A DNA stretch of 64,000 bases from positions 8,742,001 through 8,806,000 of the forward strand of contig NZ_CP118527.1 of NCBI RefSeq assembly GCF_028885415.1, written 5' to 3'. The first letter of the stretch is position 1. Each line of letters opens with the position of its first letter. This document shows positions 53,997 to 63,142 of the stretch, piece by piece. A program made the translations under genes and the position numbers. This DNA comes from Streptomyces coeruleorubidus (GTDB taxonomy: Bacteria; Actinomycetota; Actinomycetes; Streptomycetales; Streptomycetaceae). Under the pieces are notes generated by a model. That model had not been told where the DNA came from, did no database searches, and worked only from the letters and a program-made list of their open reading frames with translations.

Positions 53997-54929
53997 TCAG
54001 AACTGGCAGGTGTCCATCCAGCGGGTGACCAGGGAGGTGTTGTTCTTGTCGGCGTCACGAGCGGGACCGCACAGGAACGGGCTGAAGCGGGTGTCGGCAC
54101 GCAGCCAGAGGCTGAAGAACGACACCATCCACTTGCCCTGCCTGGCCTTGTCGCCGTGGCCCGTCATCGGGCACAGATGGTCGCCTGGAACTTCGATGTA
54201 GAGCTTCTCGGCCCGGGACATGGAGTTGTACCAGGGCACCGCGTAGCTGTTGCCGTGGGCGACGGAGTCGCTTTGGCAGGTCAGGAAGAAGGTGGGTTCG
54301 GTGACCCCGGAGAAGTTCCCGTTCGGGTGGTACGGGGCAGTCGGCACGCCCGCCCGGAAGCGCGAGTCGTCCCGGAGGGCCGCCATGACGCCACCGCCGC
54401 CCATGGAGTGACCGGCCGCGCCCAAAGTGCCGTTGAGCTTCCCCGACAGCGGGTTGCCGGGGGCGTTGCCGAGCGCGAGCAACTGGGTGCCGGCGGCGGT
54501 GATCTGGCGGCCACGCGACTCGGGATCGTCGGTGAGTGTGTTTGTTCCGACGTTGATGACGACGAAGCCCCAGGAAGCGAGGCGGGGTGCGAGCCACTGC
54601 AGGTTCCGCTGTGTGCCCTGATAGCCCGGCATCAGCACGATGCCCGGGTACGAGCCACTGGCCGTCGGATACGTGACCCGGCCTGAGCCGTACCCCCTCG
54701 GGTTGGGAACGGTGTGGGTGGCGGTGGTCAGCGGCCCGTTGGCGGCCTCCAGGGAAGCGGTCGTCGGGGCCGGGATGCCTGTGGTGGCGTCGGCGGCGGC
54801 TGCCGGCGTTCCGGCGGCTGTCAGCAGAGTCAGCGCCAAGCCGATGGTGGTTGCCAGTGCGATCAGTGCCGTCGTGGGACGGGACCGGGTCCGTGACGGC
54901 GTGTTGGTTGAACGACTGCGTGGACGCAT
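53997..54929 (-). CDS. Secreted polyester hydrolase, type II PETase/cutinase-like
   Basis: A 310-aa alpha/beta hydrolase. After a long signal region (about 1-46) it follows the cutinase/PETase layout: YPGIVLMPGYQGTQRNLQWL (oxyanion Tyr103), GFVVINVGTNTLTDDPESRG, nucleophile Ser175 in GHSMGGGG, Asp221 in TCQSDSVAHG and His251 in VPGDHLCPMTGHG. Cys287/Cys308 form the usual C-terminal disulfide. Cys218 and Cys253 flank Asp and His exactly where the extra disulfide of IsPETase-like (type II) enzymes sits. The substrate-clamp Trp after the Ser (PxTPWH) is Tyr200 (PTAPYH). The ATG at 54929 has GGAGG. 50 bp downstream of a Tat esterase, likely one operon. Aliphatic or aromatic polyester activity is inferred. 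Confidence 0.88.
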   Translation of the reverse strand: MRPRSRSTNTPSRTRSRPTTALIALATTIGLALTLLTAAGTPAAAADATTGIPAPTTASLEAANGPLTTATHTVPNPRGYGSGRVTYPTASGSYPGIVLMPGYQGTQRNLQWLAPRLASWGFVVINVGTNTLTDDPESRGRQITAAGTQLLALGNAPGNPLSGKLNGTLGAAGHSMGGGGVMAALRDDSRFRAGVPTAPYHPNGNFSGVTEPTFFLTCQSDSVAHGNSYAVPWYNSMSRAEKLYIEVPGDHLCPMTGHGDKARQGKWMVSFFSLWLRADTRFSPFLCGPARDADKNNTSLVTRWMDTCQF

Positions 54930-54979
54930 TGCCTTACCTCCGGAAAGCGATGAGAGCGCGGAAACCCGCGAGCGGCCGG

Positions 54980-56374
54980 CTACCGGGACTGTGCGAAGAG
55001 CCAGTCGATGACCACGTCGTTCTCGTACGTCTGGGCCCATGAAAGATGTGGGTTCACCGGTGTCGTTCCGGCCGTGTAGCTCGTGAACAGTACGTGGCTG
55101 CGCGTGGCCCGGGCCTGGCGTAGGAGAGCCCGTGACCGGGCCTCGAACTGTGCCTTCGGCAGGTCGTTGGCCCACTCCCCACGGCTCACCCGTGCACCGG
55201 CGGTCTCCAGCGCGTTCATCAGGGTCCAGGTGCCGGGGTTGCCGAACCGGCCCTCCCGGTAGGGGACGACCGGGTCGTCGACCGAGTGGTCGGCCCACAT
55301 CGGGATGTGCGTGATCCTGTCCATGGTGGCCGCGTCGCCCCAGCCGGCCGTCGGCAGGGCAGCCGCGAACACATCGGGTCGCTTGGCCAGCAGACTGTAG
55401 ATGCCGCGACCGCCTGAGGACAGGCCGACCAGATAGAGCCGGTCGGTGTCCACGTTGCGCGCGTGCTCGCGCACGAAGGTGTCGATGAGTTCGATCAGCG
55501 CGGCCTGGACCTTCGCGTCGGTCCAGTCCGTGCCGTCGGGTCCGTCCATGGGACGGGGGAGGGGGATCTGCGGAGAGAGGACGAACGCGGGGTTGCGGCG
55601 CTGTCGTTCCGGTTTGGCGAACGTGACCGCGATCCGGTTGGAAGTGAGCTGGGTCATGTTGTTGTCCGCGACTTCGCCACCGCCATGCAGGGTGACGACG
55701 AGCGGGTACCGTGTGCGGCTCTGCGGGTTCCGTAAGAATCCCGCAGGCTGGTACAGCCGGAAGTCCAGTTCAAAACCCGCGGAGTCGGTGAAGGAGCCGG
55801 CGGTGAAGTCGTCGACCACGGGAGTGATGACGTCGTCGTTCCGGATCGCGAACGGACCGGCCTTGAGTACCGGTTCACCTTCCGGGGAACGCACGTCCGC
55901 CACCTGTCGGACGGAGTAGGCACGGTCGAGCGGCAGGGGATCGGTGCCGGCCGCCCGTGCGTTGGAGTCGTTCGGATCGAGTTCGACGATCAGGTGGTTC
56001 CCCGGTCGTCCGGGATGAGAGCGGTCGTCCACTTCGGCGGAGGCGTTGGAGTAGACCCGGGTCACCGTGCGAGCCGCTGTCCGTCCGCCCACGGTGGCCT
56101 GCACCTGGAAGGCGGTGGGCGGGACGGTCCCGCCGCGCAGATCGATGCGATGCGCGTACTGGATGGCGACCGCTGCCACGAGCCAGTTGTTCCTCGGCGT
56201 CACCTGCGTGAGGAGGTCCGTCCGCAGGGCCGGGTTGAGTCCGGAGGCCGCTTGCCGTCCATCGGACGGGGCTGTCGTGGCGTCGGCGGCCACCGCGGTC
56301 GCCGTGCTCACCGTCGGCGCCGCGACCACACCTGCGGTGACGGCGAGCACCGTACGTCTGGGGATCGATCTCAT
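54980..56374 (-). CDS. Tat-exported esterase with N-terminal Ig-like domain
   Basis: A 464-aa secreted esterase. MRSIPRRTVLAVTAGVVAAP is a twin-arginine signal. Residues of about 55-210 form an Ig-like/beta domain (RVYSNASAEVDDRS, DRAYSVRQVADVRSPEG) like the N-terminal domain of EstA-type esterases. The alpha/beta hydrolase (about 215-464) shows oxyanion VVTLHGGGE, nucleophile Ser in LYLVGLSSGGRG, Asp in DHSVDDPVVPY and His in NPHLSWAQTY. It lies directly upstream of the polyester hydrolase on the same strand, suggesting sequential action on polymer and released oligomers, for example polyester or acylated plant polymer. The ATG at 56374 has GAGGA upstream. Confidence 0.85.
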   Translation of the reverse strand: MRSIPRRTVLAVTAGVVAAPTVSTATAVAADATTAPSDGRQAASGLNPALRTDLLTQVTPRNNWLVAAVAIQYAHRIDLRGGTVPPTAFQVQATVGGRTAARTVTRVYSNASAEVDDRSHPGRPGNHLIVELDPNDSNARAAGTDPLPLDRAYSVRQVADVRSPEGEPVLKAGPFAIRNDDVITPVVDDFTAGSFTDSAGFELDFRLYQPAGFLRNPQSRTRYPLVVTLHGGGEVADNNMTQLTSNRIAVTFAKPERQRRNPAFVLSPQIPLPRPMDGPDGTDWTDAKVQAALIELIDTFVREHARNVDTDRLYLVGLSSGGRGIYSLLAKRPDVFAAALPTAGWGDAATMDRITHIPMWADHSVDDPVVPYREGRFGNPGTWTLMNALETAGARVSRGEWANDLPKAQFEARSRALLRQARATRSHVLFTSYTAGTTPVNPHLSWAQTYENDVVIDWLFAQSR

Positions 56375-56698
56375 GGGTCCTCGTCTCGCTCGGTGGGGCA
56401 CCCGGACCGGGTGCGGCGGTGTGTGGATCCGGTCGTCCGGCTCCGAACTCACGGGACCGGGCGGCACATTGGGGCCATGACGGGGCATGTGGGCGGGAGC
56501 TGGGCGGGGACAGGCCGAGGTGTTACGCGAGAGTTTCGGAGCACTGCCGGATCCCTGTCCAGCATCAAACCGAGATCTGTCCATGCGATCAGCGCATCAA
56601 TTGGCAGGACTTCGACGCCTGCGAGCGCTGCCGGCCCGCGATGAGCTCCCGGCTGTACGCAAAGGGCCTGGAGCTTCGCCCCAGGTGGGAACGCACGG
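56375..56698. other. Intergenic region with a Cys-rich plus-strand fragment
   Basis: Between the acyl-CoA operon and the esterase pair. On the plus strand, about 56560-56690, one frame reads EICPCDQRINWQDFDACERC, then RPAMSSRLYAKGLELRPRWE. It is protein-like with a zinc-ribbon-style C-x-C...C-x-x-C pattern, but has no ribosome site and runs into the dehydrogenase gene on the opposite strand. It may be a gene remnant. Confidence 0.3.
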
Positions 56699-57559
56699 TC
56701 AGGCGTCGTACGTGTGGAAGCCGCGACCGCTCTTGCGGCCGAGGTGGCCCGCGGCGACCATGCGGCGCAGGAGGGCGGGCGGTGCGTACAGCGGCTCCTT
56801 GAACTCCTCGTACATCGACTCGGCCACGGCCTGGGCGGTGTCGAGGCCGATGAGGTCGAGCAGCCGCAACGGCCCCATGGGGTGGGCGCAGCCGAGTTCC
56901 ATCCCTCGGTCGATGTCCTCCGGCCGCGCGGAGCCCGACTCCACCATCCGTACCGCGCTGAGCAGGTAGGGCACGAGGAGGGCGTTGACGACGAAGCCGG
57001 AGCGGTCGGGCGCCTGGATGGCCTGTTTGCCCAACTGCCCGGCGAAGCCGCGGGTGCGCTGCACGGTGTCCGCGCTGGTGATGAGGGTGGGAATGAGCTC
57101 CACCAGCTGCTGCACGGGCACGGGGTTGAAGAAATGCATGCCGATGACCTGCGCGGGCCGCTCGGTGACGACGGCGAGATCGACGACGGGGATCGAGGAG
57201 GTGTTGGTGGCCAGGACCGCCGCGGGGTCTTCGACCGCCTTGTCCAGGGTGCGCAGGACATCCGTCTTGATGTCGCGGTTCTCGGCGACCGCCTCGACGA
57301 CGAACTGGCGGTCGGCCATGTCACTGAGGTCGTGGGTGAAGGAAAGCCTGGCGAGGGCCCGGTCCCGCTGCTCCTCGCTGAGCTTGGCACGCCGTACGCC
57401 TCGGTCGAGTGAGGCGGTGAGCCGACGGCGGCCTGCCTGGAGGGCCTCAGGCGTGGCCTCGGCGACACGGACGTCGATGCCGCTGCGGGCCGCGACTTCG
57501 GCGATGCCGGAGCCCATGAGGCCGCATCCGACCACGCCGAGACGAGTAACGGGATCCAT
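56699..57559 (-). CDS. 3-hydroxybutyryl-CoA (3-hydroxyacyl-CoA) dehydrogenase
   Basis: A 286-aa NAD-dependent dehydrogenase oxidising (S)-3-hydroxyacyl-CoA to the 3-keto ester. Rossmann motif LGVVGCGLMGSGIAEVAARS at the N-terminus, then FVVEAVAENRDIK, ATNTSSIPVVDLA, catalytic His in GMHFFNPVPVQQLVEL and the helical C-terminal domain (GFVVNALLVPYLLSAVRMVE, AHPMGPLRLLDLIGLDTA). Length and motif set match FadB2/Hbd single-domain enzymes. It is the last gene of the leftward operon, 55 bp after icmF, placing it downstream of the mutase step. The ATG at 57559 has AGGA upstream. Confidence 0.92.
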   Translation of the reverse strand: MDPVTRLGVVGCGLMGSGIAEVAARSGIDVRVAEATPEALQAGRRRLTASLDRGVRRAKLSEEQRDRALARLSFTHDLSDMADRQFVVEAVAENRDIKTDVLRTLDKAVEDPAAVLATNTSSIPVVDLAVVTERPAQVIGMHFFNPVPVQQLVELIPTLITSADTVQRTRGFAGQLGKQAIQAPDRSGFVVNALLVPYLLSAVRMVESGSARPEDIDRGMELGCAHPMGPLRLLDLIGLDTAQAVAESMYEEFKEPLYAPPALLRRMVAAGHLGRKSGRGFHTYDA

Positions 57560-57614
57560 CTGAGGTCCTATGTGGTGAGTCGCTGCGGGGTGGTTTCCGG
57601 GCTACCGGGCTGGG

Positions 57615-60600
57615 TCAGACGTTGCGGCGGTACTGGCCGCCCACCTCGAAGAAGGCCTCGGTGATCTGCTGGAGCGAGCAGACCCGGGTGGCCTCCATGA
57701 GGACGGCGAAGACGTTGTCGCCGTTCGTCGCCGCGTTCTTGAGAGCGGCCAGGGCATCGTGGGCCTGGTCGCGGTGGCCGGTGTGGAAGTCCCGCACGCG
57801 CTCCAGCTGGGACTGCTTCTCCTCCTCGGTGGCCCGGGCGAGTTCCAGCTCCTGAGGCCGGCTGTCGCCGCCGGGGCGGAGGAAGGTGTTGACGCCGATG
57901 ATGGGCAGGGTGCCGTCGTGCTTGCGCTGCTCGTACAGCATCGACTCGTCCTGGATGCGGCCCCGCTGGTAGCCGGTCTCCATCGCGCCCAGTACGCCAC
58001 CGCGCTCGCTGATCCGCTCGAACTCCTGGAGTACGGCCTCCTCCACCAGGTCCGTGAGTTCGTCGATGACGAACGATCCCTGGAGGGGGTTCTCGTTCAT
58101 CGCCAGGCCCCACTCGCGGTTGATGACGAGCTGGATGGCCAGCGCACGCCGCACCGACTCCTCGGACGGGGTGGTGACGGCCTCGTCGTAGGCGTTGGTG
58201 TGCAGCGAGTTGGCGTTGTCGTAGATGGCCGTGAGGGCCTGGAGGGTGGTGCGGATGTCGTTGAAGTCCATCTCCTGGGCGTGCAGGGAGCGTCCGGAGG
58301 TCTGGACGTGGTACTTCAGCTTCTGACTGCGTTCGCTCGCCCCGTACTTCTCCTTCATCGCGACGGCCCAGACACGGCGGGCGACCCGGCCGAGGACGGA
58401 GTACTCGGGGTCCATGCCGTTGGAGAAGAAGAACGACAGGTTCGGGGCGAAGTCGTCTATGTGCATGCCCCGGGCGAGGTAGGCCTCGACGTAGGTGAAG
58501 CCGTTGGCGAGGGTGAAGGCGAGCTGGCTGATGGGGTTCGCGCCGGCTTCGGCGATGTGGTAGCCGGAGATGGACACGGAGTAGAAGTTGCGGACCTTGT
58601 GCGCGATGAACCACTCCTGGATGTCGGCCATCATCCGCAGGGAGAACTCGGTGGAGAACAGGCAGGTGTTCTGGCCCTGGTCCTCCTTGAGGATGTCGGC
58701 CTGCACGGTGCCGCGCACGTTCGCGAGCGCGTGGGCCCGCAGCTCGGCCGCTTCCTCGGGGGACGGGTCGCGGCCCTCGGCGGCTCGGAACTTCTCCGTC
58801 TGCTGGTCGATGGCGGTGTTGAGGAAGAACGCCAGGATCGTCGGCGCGGGGCCGTTGATGGTCATGGAGACCGAGGTCGTGGGCGCGATCAGGTCGAAGC
58901 CGTCGTAGAGGGCCTTCATGTCCGCGAGCGTGGCCACCGACACCCCGGACGTGCCGACCTTGCCGTAGATGTCGGGGCGTTCGTCCGGGTCGCGGCCGTA
59001 GAGGGTGACCGAGTCGAAGGCGGTGGACAGGCGGGTGGCCGGCTGGCCCTCGGAGAGCAGTTTGAAGCGCCGGTTCGTACGGAAGGGATCGCCCTCACCG
59101 GCGAACATCCGCGCCGGGTCCTCGCCTTCGCGCTTGAAGGGGAACACCCCGGCTGTGAAGGGGAAGTAGCCGGGCAGGTTCTCCCCGCGCCAGAACCGCA
59201 CCAGCTCCCCGTGGTCGGTGAAGCGGGGCAGGGCGACGCGCGGGACCTTGTTGCCGGACAGGGACTCCCGGGTCAGCTTGGTGTGGATCTTCTTGTCCCG
59301 GACCGTCACCACCTGCTCGTCTCCGGAGTAGGAGGCGATGACGGCGGGCCAGTTGCCGATCTGCTCCGTGACCTGGTGCGGGAGCTGCTTGCGGGCGTCG
59401 TCGAGGAGCGAGCGCACGTTCGCCGCGTCGGAGCCGGCCTCGGCGAGCTCGTCCCTGACCGCCTCCAGGTACTGCACCCGCCTGGCCGCCTCGGCCAGTT
59501 GCGCGGTTTCTGCGTGGTAGGCGCGGATCGTGTCGGTGATCTCGGCGAGGTAGCGCACCCGGGCTGCCGGTACCACCTGCCGGATGCCGGAGGAGTGGCG
59601 TACTCCGACCGGTGCCAGCGCGCCCTCGGCCAGCGGCAGGCCCTTCTCGGCCAGGCAGGTCTTCAAGTGCTGGTAGAGCGCGGTGACACCGTCGTCGTTG
59701 AACGTCGCCGCCGACGTGCCGTACACCGGCATGTCCTCGGGCCGCATGCCGAACGCCTCGCGGTTGCGGACCAGTTGGCGGCCCACGTCGCGCAGTGCGT
59801 CCTGCGCGCCGCGCCGCTCGAACTTGTTGATCGCCACGACGTCGGCGAAGTCGAGCATGTCGATCTTCTCCAGCTGCGAGGCGGCACCGAACTCCGGTGT
59901 CATCACATACAGGGAGGTGTCGACGAACGGCACGATCGCCGCGTCTCCCTGGCCGATGCCCGGCGTCTCCACGATCACCAGGTCGAACCCGGCGGCCTTC
60001 ACCACGTCGATGACGTCGGACAGGTGCTCGGGCAGCTCGCGACTGCCACGGGTGGCCAGACTGCGGAAGAAGACCCGGTTGCCGTCCAGGGAGTTCATGC
60101 GGATGCGGTCACCGAGCAGTGCCCCGCCGCCGCGGCGGCGGGTCGGGTCGACCGCGATCACGGCGATGCGAAGCTTGTCCTGCTGGTCGAGGCGGAAGCG
60201 GCGCACCAGCTCGTCCGTCAGTGACGACTTGCCCGAGCCGCCCGTGCCGGTGATGCCGAGCACCGGCATGACCCGTGCCGCGGCGGCGGCCCGCAGCCGC
60301 TCAAGGAGATCCGGGGGCAGCTTGCCCAGTTCCGCGCCGGTGATGGCGCGGGCGATCGCGAACCGGTCGCCTGCCAGCACGGCGGCCGCGTCGGCCGGCT
60401 TGCCGTCCCAGAGGTCGAAGTCGCAGTCCTTCACGACCGAGTTGACCATCCCGGCCAGGCCCATCCGCTGCCCGTCCTCGGGGGAGAAGATGGTCACCCC
60501 GCTGGCGCGCAGCCGGGCGATCTCCTCGGGCACGATGACGCCGCCTCCGCCGCCCACCACGCGGATGTGGTCGGCTCCCCGCGCGCGCAGCGACTCGACC

Positions 60601-60842
60601 AGGTACTCGAAGTACTCCACGTGCCCGCCCTGGTAGGACGAGACGGCGACACCGTGGGCGTCCTCCTCCAGAGCGGCGTCGACGACCTCCCGCACCGACC
60701 GGTTGTGCCCGAGGTGGATCACCTCGGCGCCTTGGGACTGGAGGATCCGCCGCATGATGTTGATCGACGCGTCATGCCCGTCGAACAGAGCCGAAGCCGT
60801 GACCAGGCGGACAGGATGCACGGGTCGGTGCAGAGCGCTCAT
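57615..60842 (-). CDS. icmF: Fused B12-dependent acyl-CoA mutase with G-protein chaperone (IcmF)
   Basis: A 1075-aa cytoplasmic fusion. The B12-binding domain (about 10-140) has the base-off motif DGHDASINIM and GVAVSSYQGG. A MeaB-like GTPase (about 190-400) has Walker A GTGGSGKSSLTDELV, VIAVDPTRRRGGGALLGDRI and NKFERRG. A linker precedes the mutase barrel (about 530-1075; YFPFTAGVFPFKREGEDPAR, MFAGEGDPFRTNRRFKLL, RLSTAFDSVTLYGRDP, DILKEDQGQNTCLFSTEF). IcmF interconverts isobutyryl- and butyryl-CoA (some also pivalyl/isovaleryl-CoA); the built-in GTPase guards the cofactor. The exact substrate cannot be fixed by eye. The ATG at 60842 has GAAGG; a palindromic operator lies 45 bp upstream. Confidence 0.93.
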   Translation of the reverse strand: MSALHRPVHPVRLVTASALFDGHDASINIMRRILQSQGAEVIHLGHNRSVREVVDAALEEDAHGVAVSSYQGGHVEYFEYLVESLRARGADHIRVVGGGGGVIVPEEIARLRASGVTIFSPEDGQRMGLAGMVNSVVKDCDFDLWDGKPADAAAVLAGDRFAIARAITGAELGKLPPDLLERLRAAAAARVMPVLGITGTGGSGKSSLTDELVRRFRLDQQDKLRIAVIAVDPTRRRGGGALLGDRIRMNSLDGNRVFFRSLATRGSRELPEHLSDVIDVVKAAGFDLVIVETPGIGQGDAAIVPFVDTSLYVMTPEFGAASQLEKIDMLDFADVVAINKFERRGAQDALRDVGRQLVRNREAFGMRPEDMPVYGTSAATFNDDGVTALYQHLKTCLAEKGLPLAEGALAPVGVRHSSGIRQVVPAARVRYLAEITDTIRAYHAETAQLAEAARRVQYLEAVRDELAEAGSDAANVRSLLDDARKQLPHQVTEQIGNWPAVIASYSGDEQVVTVRDKKIHTKLTRESLSGNKVPRVALPRFTDHGELVRFWRGENLPGYFPFTAGVFPFKREGEDPARMFAGEGDPFRTNRRFKLLSEGQPATRLSTAFDSVTLYGRDPDERPDIYGKVGTSGVSVATLADMKALYDGFDLIAPTTSVSMTINGPAPTILAFFLNTAIDQQTEKFRAAEGRDPSPEEAAELRAHALANVRGTVQADILKEDQGQNTCLFSTEFSLRMMADIQEWFIAHKVRNFYSVSISGYHIAEAGANPISQLAFTLANGFTYVEAYLARGMHIDDFAPNLSFFFSNGMDPEYSVLGRVARRVWAVAMKEKYGASERSQKLKYHVQTSGRSLHAQEMDFNDIRTTLQALTAIYDNANSLHTNAYDEAVTTPSEESVRRALAIQLVINREWGLAMNENPLQGSFVIDELTDLVEEAVLQEFERISERGGVLGAMETGYQRGRIQDESMLYEQRKHDGTLPIIGVNTFLRPGGDSRPQELELARATEEEKQSQLERVRDFHTGHRDQAHDALAALKNAATNGDNVFAVLMEATRVCSLQQITEAFFEVGGQYRRNV

Positions 60843-60886
60843 GGAGGCCTTCCCGGACAGGGCGGGGGTGCTGCTGACGAAAGAGA

Positions 60887-60904
60887 TACTAGGACGTCCT
60901 AGTA
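60887..60904. promoter_or_regulatory. 18-bp perfect palindrome upstream of icmF
   Basis: TACTAGGACGTCCTAGTA, in the 83-bp gap between the reductase stop and the icmF start. Its size and symmetry suit a TetR-family acyl-CoA-responsive repressor (inference). No regulator gene is inside the window. Confidence 0.8.
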
Positions 60905-60925
60905 AATTGCTGGGGGTGATCGCCG

Positions 60926-61903
60926 TCACAGGTCGAGGACGAGACGAGTCCCGCACGAACGGGAGACACAGATCAGCATGGTGTCGCCGGCGGCCCGCTC
61001 GTCCTCGGTCAGCAGCGAGTCGCGGTGGTCGGGCTTGCCGTCGAGCACGTCGGTCTCGCAGGTGCCGCACGTGCCTTCCCGGCAGGAGAAGTCGACCGCG
61101 ACACCGGCCTCCTCGACGGTTTCCAGGACCGAGCGGTCCGGCGGCACGGTGAGGGTGAGCCCGGACCGGGCGAGCTCCAGCTCGAAGGCCTCGGCCGGGC
61201 CGGTCGCGGCCGTCCGTACCGGGGCGAACCGTTCGACGCCCAGCGAGCCGGGAGGCCAGCCCCCGCAGTGTTCCTGCACCGCCTGCAACAGGGGTTCGGG
61301 ACCGCAGGCGTGCACCAGCGTGCCCTCCTCGGGCACGCCGAGGTGGGCCGCGAGGTCCAGCAGGCCGTACTCGTCCTGCGGACGGATCAGTACCCGGCCC
61401 CCGTGCGGGGCGAGGCGGTCCAGGAACGCCATGGAGGTACGGGTGCGCCCGCCGTACAGCAGACGCCAGTCGGCCCCCGCGGCCTCCGCGGCCTCCACCA
61501 TGGGGAGGATGGGCGTGATACCGACGCCGCCGGCGATGAACAGGTGGCGTGCGGCGGGCCGCAGCGGGAAGTTGTTCCGCGGCCCGCGGACCCGCACGGC
61601 GGCGCCTTCGCGCAGGTGGTCGTGGACGTACGCGGAGCCGCCGCGGCCGTGCGGCTCGCGCAGCACGGCGATCTGCCAGGAGTCGTGCGCGGCCGGGTCT
61701 CCGCACAGGGAGTACTGACGGATCAGATCGCCGTTTTCGCCGTCGGCGCCGGCCAGGAGTACGTCGATGTGGGCGCCCGGTGTCCAGGCGGGGAGGATCC
61801 CGCCGTCGGGGCGGCGCAGGGTGAGGGAGACGACGCCGTCAGCGGCGAGGGTACGGGCCGCCACGACAAGGGTCGTGTCGACCGAGGTCAGTTGGATGGT
61901 CAT
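60926..61903 (-). CDS. Phthalate-dioxygenase-reductase-type flavin/2Fe-2S oxidoreductase
   Basis: A 325-aa reductase. The N-terminal flavin domain (about 10-108) has [10 protein letters not shown] and [13 protein letters not shown]. The NAD domain (about 110-215) has [19 protein letters not shown] and HACGPEPLL. The C-terminal plant-type ferredoxin (about 235-325) has [13 protein letters not shown] with the fourth Cys in CVSRSC. This order defines the PDR/vanillate demethylase/MdpK class, which feeds electrons to a Rieske oxygenase. No oxygenase is inside the window; it may lie to the right beyond 64000. 18 bp after the thiolase stop, so co-transcribed. Confidence 0.9.
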   Translation of the reverse strand: MTIQLTSVDTTLVVAARTLAADGVVSLTLRRPDGGILPAWTPGAHIDVLLAGADGENGDLIRQYSLCGDPAAHDSWQIAVLREPHGRGGSAYVHDHLREGAAVRVRGPRNNFPLRPAARHLFIAGGVGITPILPMVEAAEAAGADWRLLYGGRTRTSMAFLDRLAPHGGRVLIRPQDEYGLLDLAAHLGVPEEGTLVHACGPEPLLQAVQEHCGGWPPGSLGVERFAPVRTAATGPAEAFELELARSGLTLTVPPDRSVLETVEEAGVAVDFSCREGTCGTCETDVLDGKPDHRDSLLTEDERAAGDTMLICVSRSCGTRLVLDL

Positions 61904-61921
61904 GATGGTTCGGCTCCGGGT

Positions 61922-63112
61922 TCAGTCCTGGGTCGGCACATGCAGCAACAGCGCGTCGCCCTGGCCGCCGCCCCCGCACAGGGCCGCCGCTCCGCTGCCG
62001 CCTCCGCGCCGCCGCAGTTCGGCCGCGAGGGTCAGCACCAGCCGGGCCCCGGTCATGCCGACCGGGTGCCCGAGCGCGATCGCTCCGCCGTTGACGTTCA
62101 CCTTGTCGAGAGGGATGTCCAGCTCCCGGACGGAAGCCAGGGCCACTCCGGCGAACGCCTCGTTGATCTCGAACAGGTCCAGGTCGGCGGTCTTCAGCCG
62201 GCCGTCCCGGGACAGCGCGTCGCGGACGGCGCCGGCCGGCTGGACGAGCAGCGAGGGGTCGGGGCCGGCGACCGTGCCGTAGGCACCGATCTCGGCGAGT
62301 GGTGTCAGGCCCTCGAACCGGGCGCGCTCCGCGCTCATCACGACGACGGCTGCGGCGCCGTCGGAGAGCTGTGAGGAGTTGCCCGCGGTGAGGGTGCCGG
62401 CGCCGGAGAAGGCCGGCCTCAGGCGCCCCAGGCTCTCGGCGGTGCTTCCCGGCCGTACGCCCTCGTCGGTGTCCACCACCGTCTCGCCCCGCCGTCCCGC
62501 CACGGTGACGGGAGCGATCTCCCCGGACAGCGCGCCCGACTCCTGGGCGTGGGCGGCCCGTTGGTGGGACAGCGCGCTGTACTCGTCCTGCTCCTCGCGG
62601 GTCAGGGCGAACGGCCGCTGGTAGCGCTCGGTGGCCGCGCCCATGGAGACGCCGTCGAAGGCGCAGACCAGGGCGTCGCGGTCGAGGGCGTCCTCCGCCG
62701 CGGCTGAGCCGTACTTCCAGCCGGTGCGAGCCCCGCGCAGCAGGTGCGGGGCGCCCGACATGGACTCCATGCCACCGGCGAGGACCACCTCGTGGCGGCC
62801 GGAGGCGATCATGAGGTCGGCCAGGGCGATGGCGTGCAGACCGGACAGGCAGAGCTTGTTGACGGTGCTCGCGGGGACGGAGAACGGAATGCCGGCGCGG
62901 ACCGCCGCCTGCCGTGCCGGGTTCGGGCCGGCCCCGGCCTGCACGACATGACCCATGACGACGGCTTCCACCGCCGCCGGGTCCAGACGGGCGGCGGCCA
63001 GTGCCGCGCCGATGGCGTGGGCGCCGAGGTAGACCGCGGACACGGTGCTCAGGGCACCCGCCAGCCTGCCGATGGGCGTCCTTGCTCCGGCGACGATGAC
63101 GGATCCGGGCAT
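61922..63112 (-). CDS. Thiolase (acetyl-CoA C-acyltransferase)
   Basis: A 396-aa thiolase II: nucleophilic Cys88 in [14 protein letters not shown], active-site His in [20 protein letters not shown] and second Cys in [26 protein letters not shown] and [13 protein letters not shown] complete the fold. It cleaves 3-ketoacyl-CoA to acetyl-CoA, or condenses two acetyl-CoA. In this operon with a 3-hydroxyacyl-CoA dehydrogenase, a degradative role is most likely. It lies 30 bp after the phosphatase. Confidence 0.93.
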   Translation of the reverse strand: MPGSVIVAGARTPIGRLAGALSTVSAVYLGAHAIGAALAAARLDPAAVEAVVMGHVVQAGAGPNPARQAAVRAGIPFSVPASTVNKLCLSGLHAIALADLMIASGRHEVVLAGGMESMSGAPHLLRGARTGWKYGSAAAEDALDRDALVCAFDGVSMGAATERYQRPFALTREEQDEYSALSHQRAAHAQESGALSGEIAPVTVAGRRGETVVDTDEGVRPGSTAESLGRLRPAFSGAGTLTAGNSSQLSDGAAAVVVMSAERARFEGLTPLAEIGAYGTVAGPDPSLLVQPAGAVRDALSRDGRLKTADLDLFEINEAFAGVALASVRELDIPLDKVNVNGGAIALGHPVGMTGARLVLTLAAELRRRGGGSGAAALCGGGGQGDALLLHVPTQD

Positions 63113-63142
63113 GCCGGGGACCTCCTGGGGTCTGGGACGGGA

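Noticed and set aside
50468..54100. Very long minus-strand open frames opposite the S8 protease
   Set aside because: The plus strand carries an unmistakable subtilase with all catalytic motifs. The opposite frames have low-complexity composition.
60978..61718. Long open frames on the strand opposite the reductase, thiolase and icmF genes
   Set aside because: They are high-GC shadow frames: Arg/Ser/Pro-rich or Gly/Val-rich composition, no family motifs and no ribosome sites, opposite to well-supported genes.
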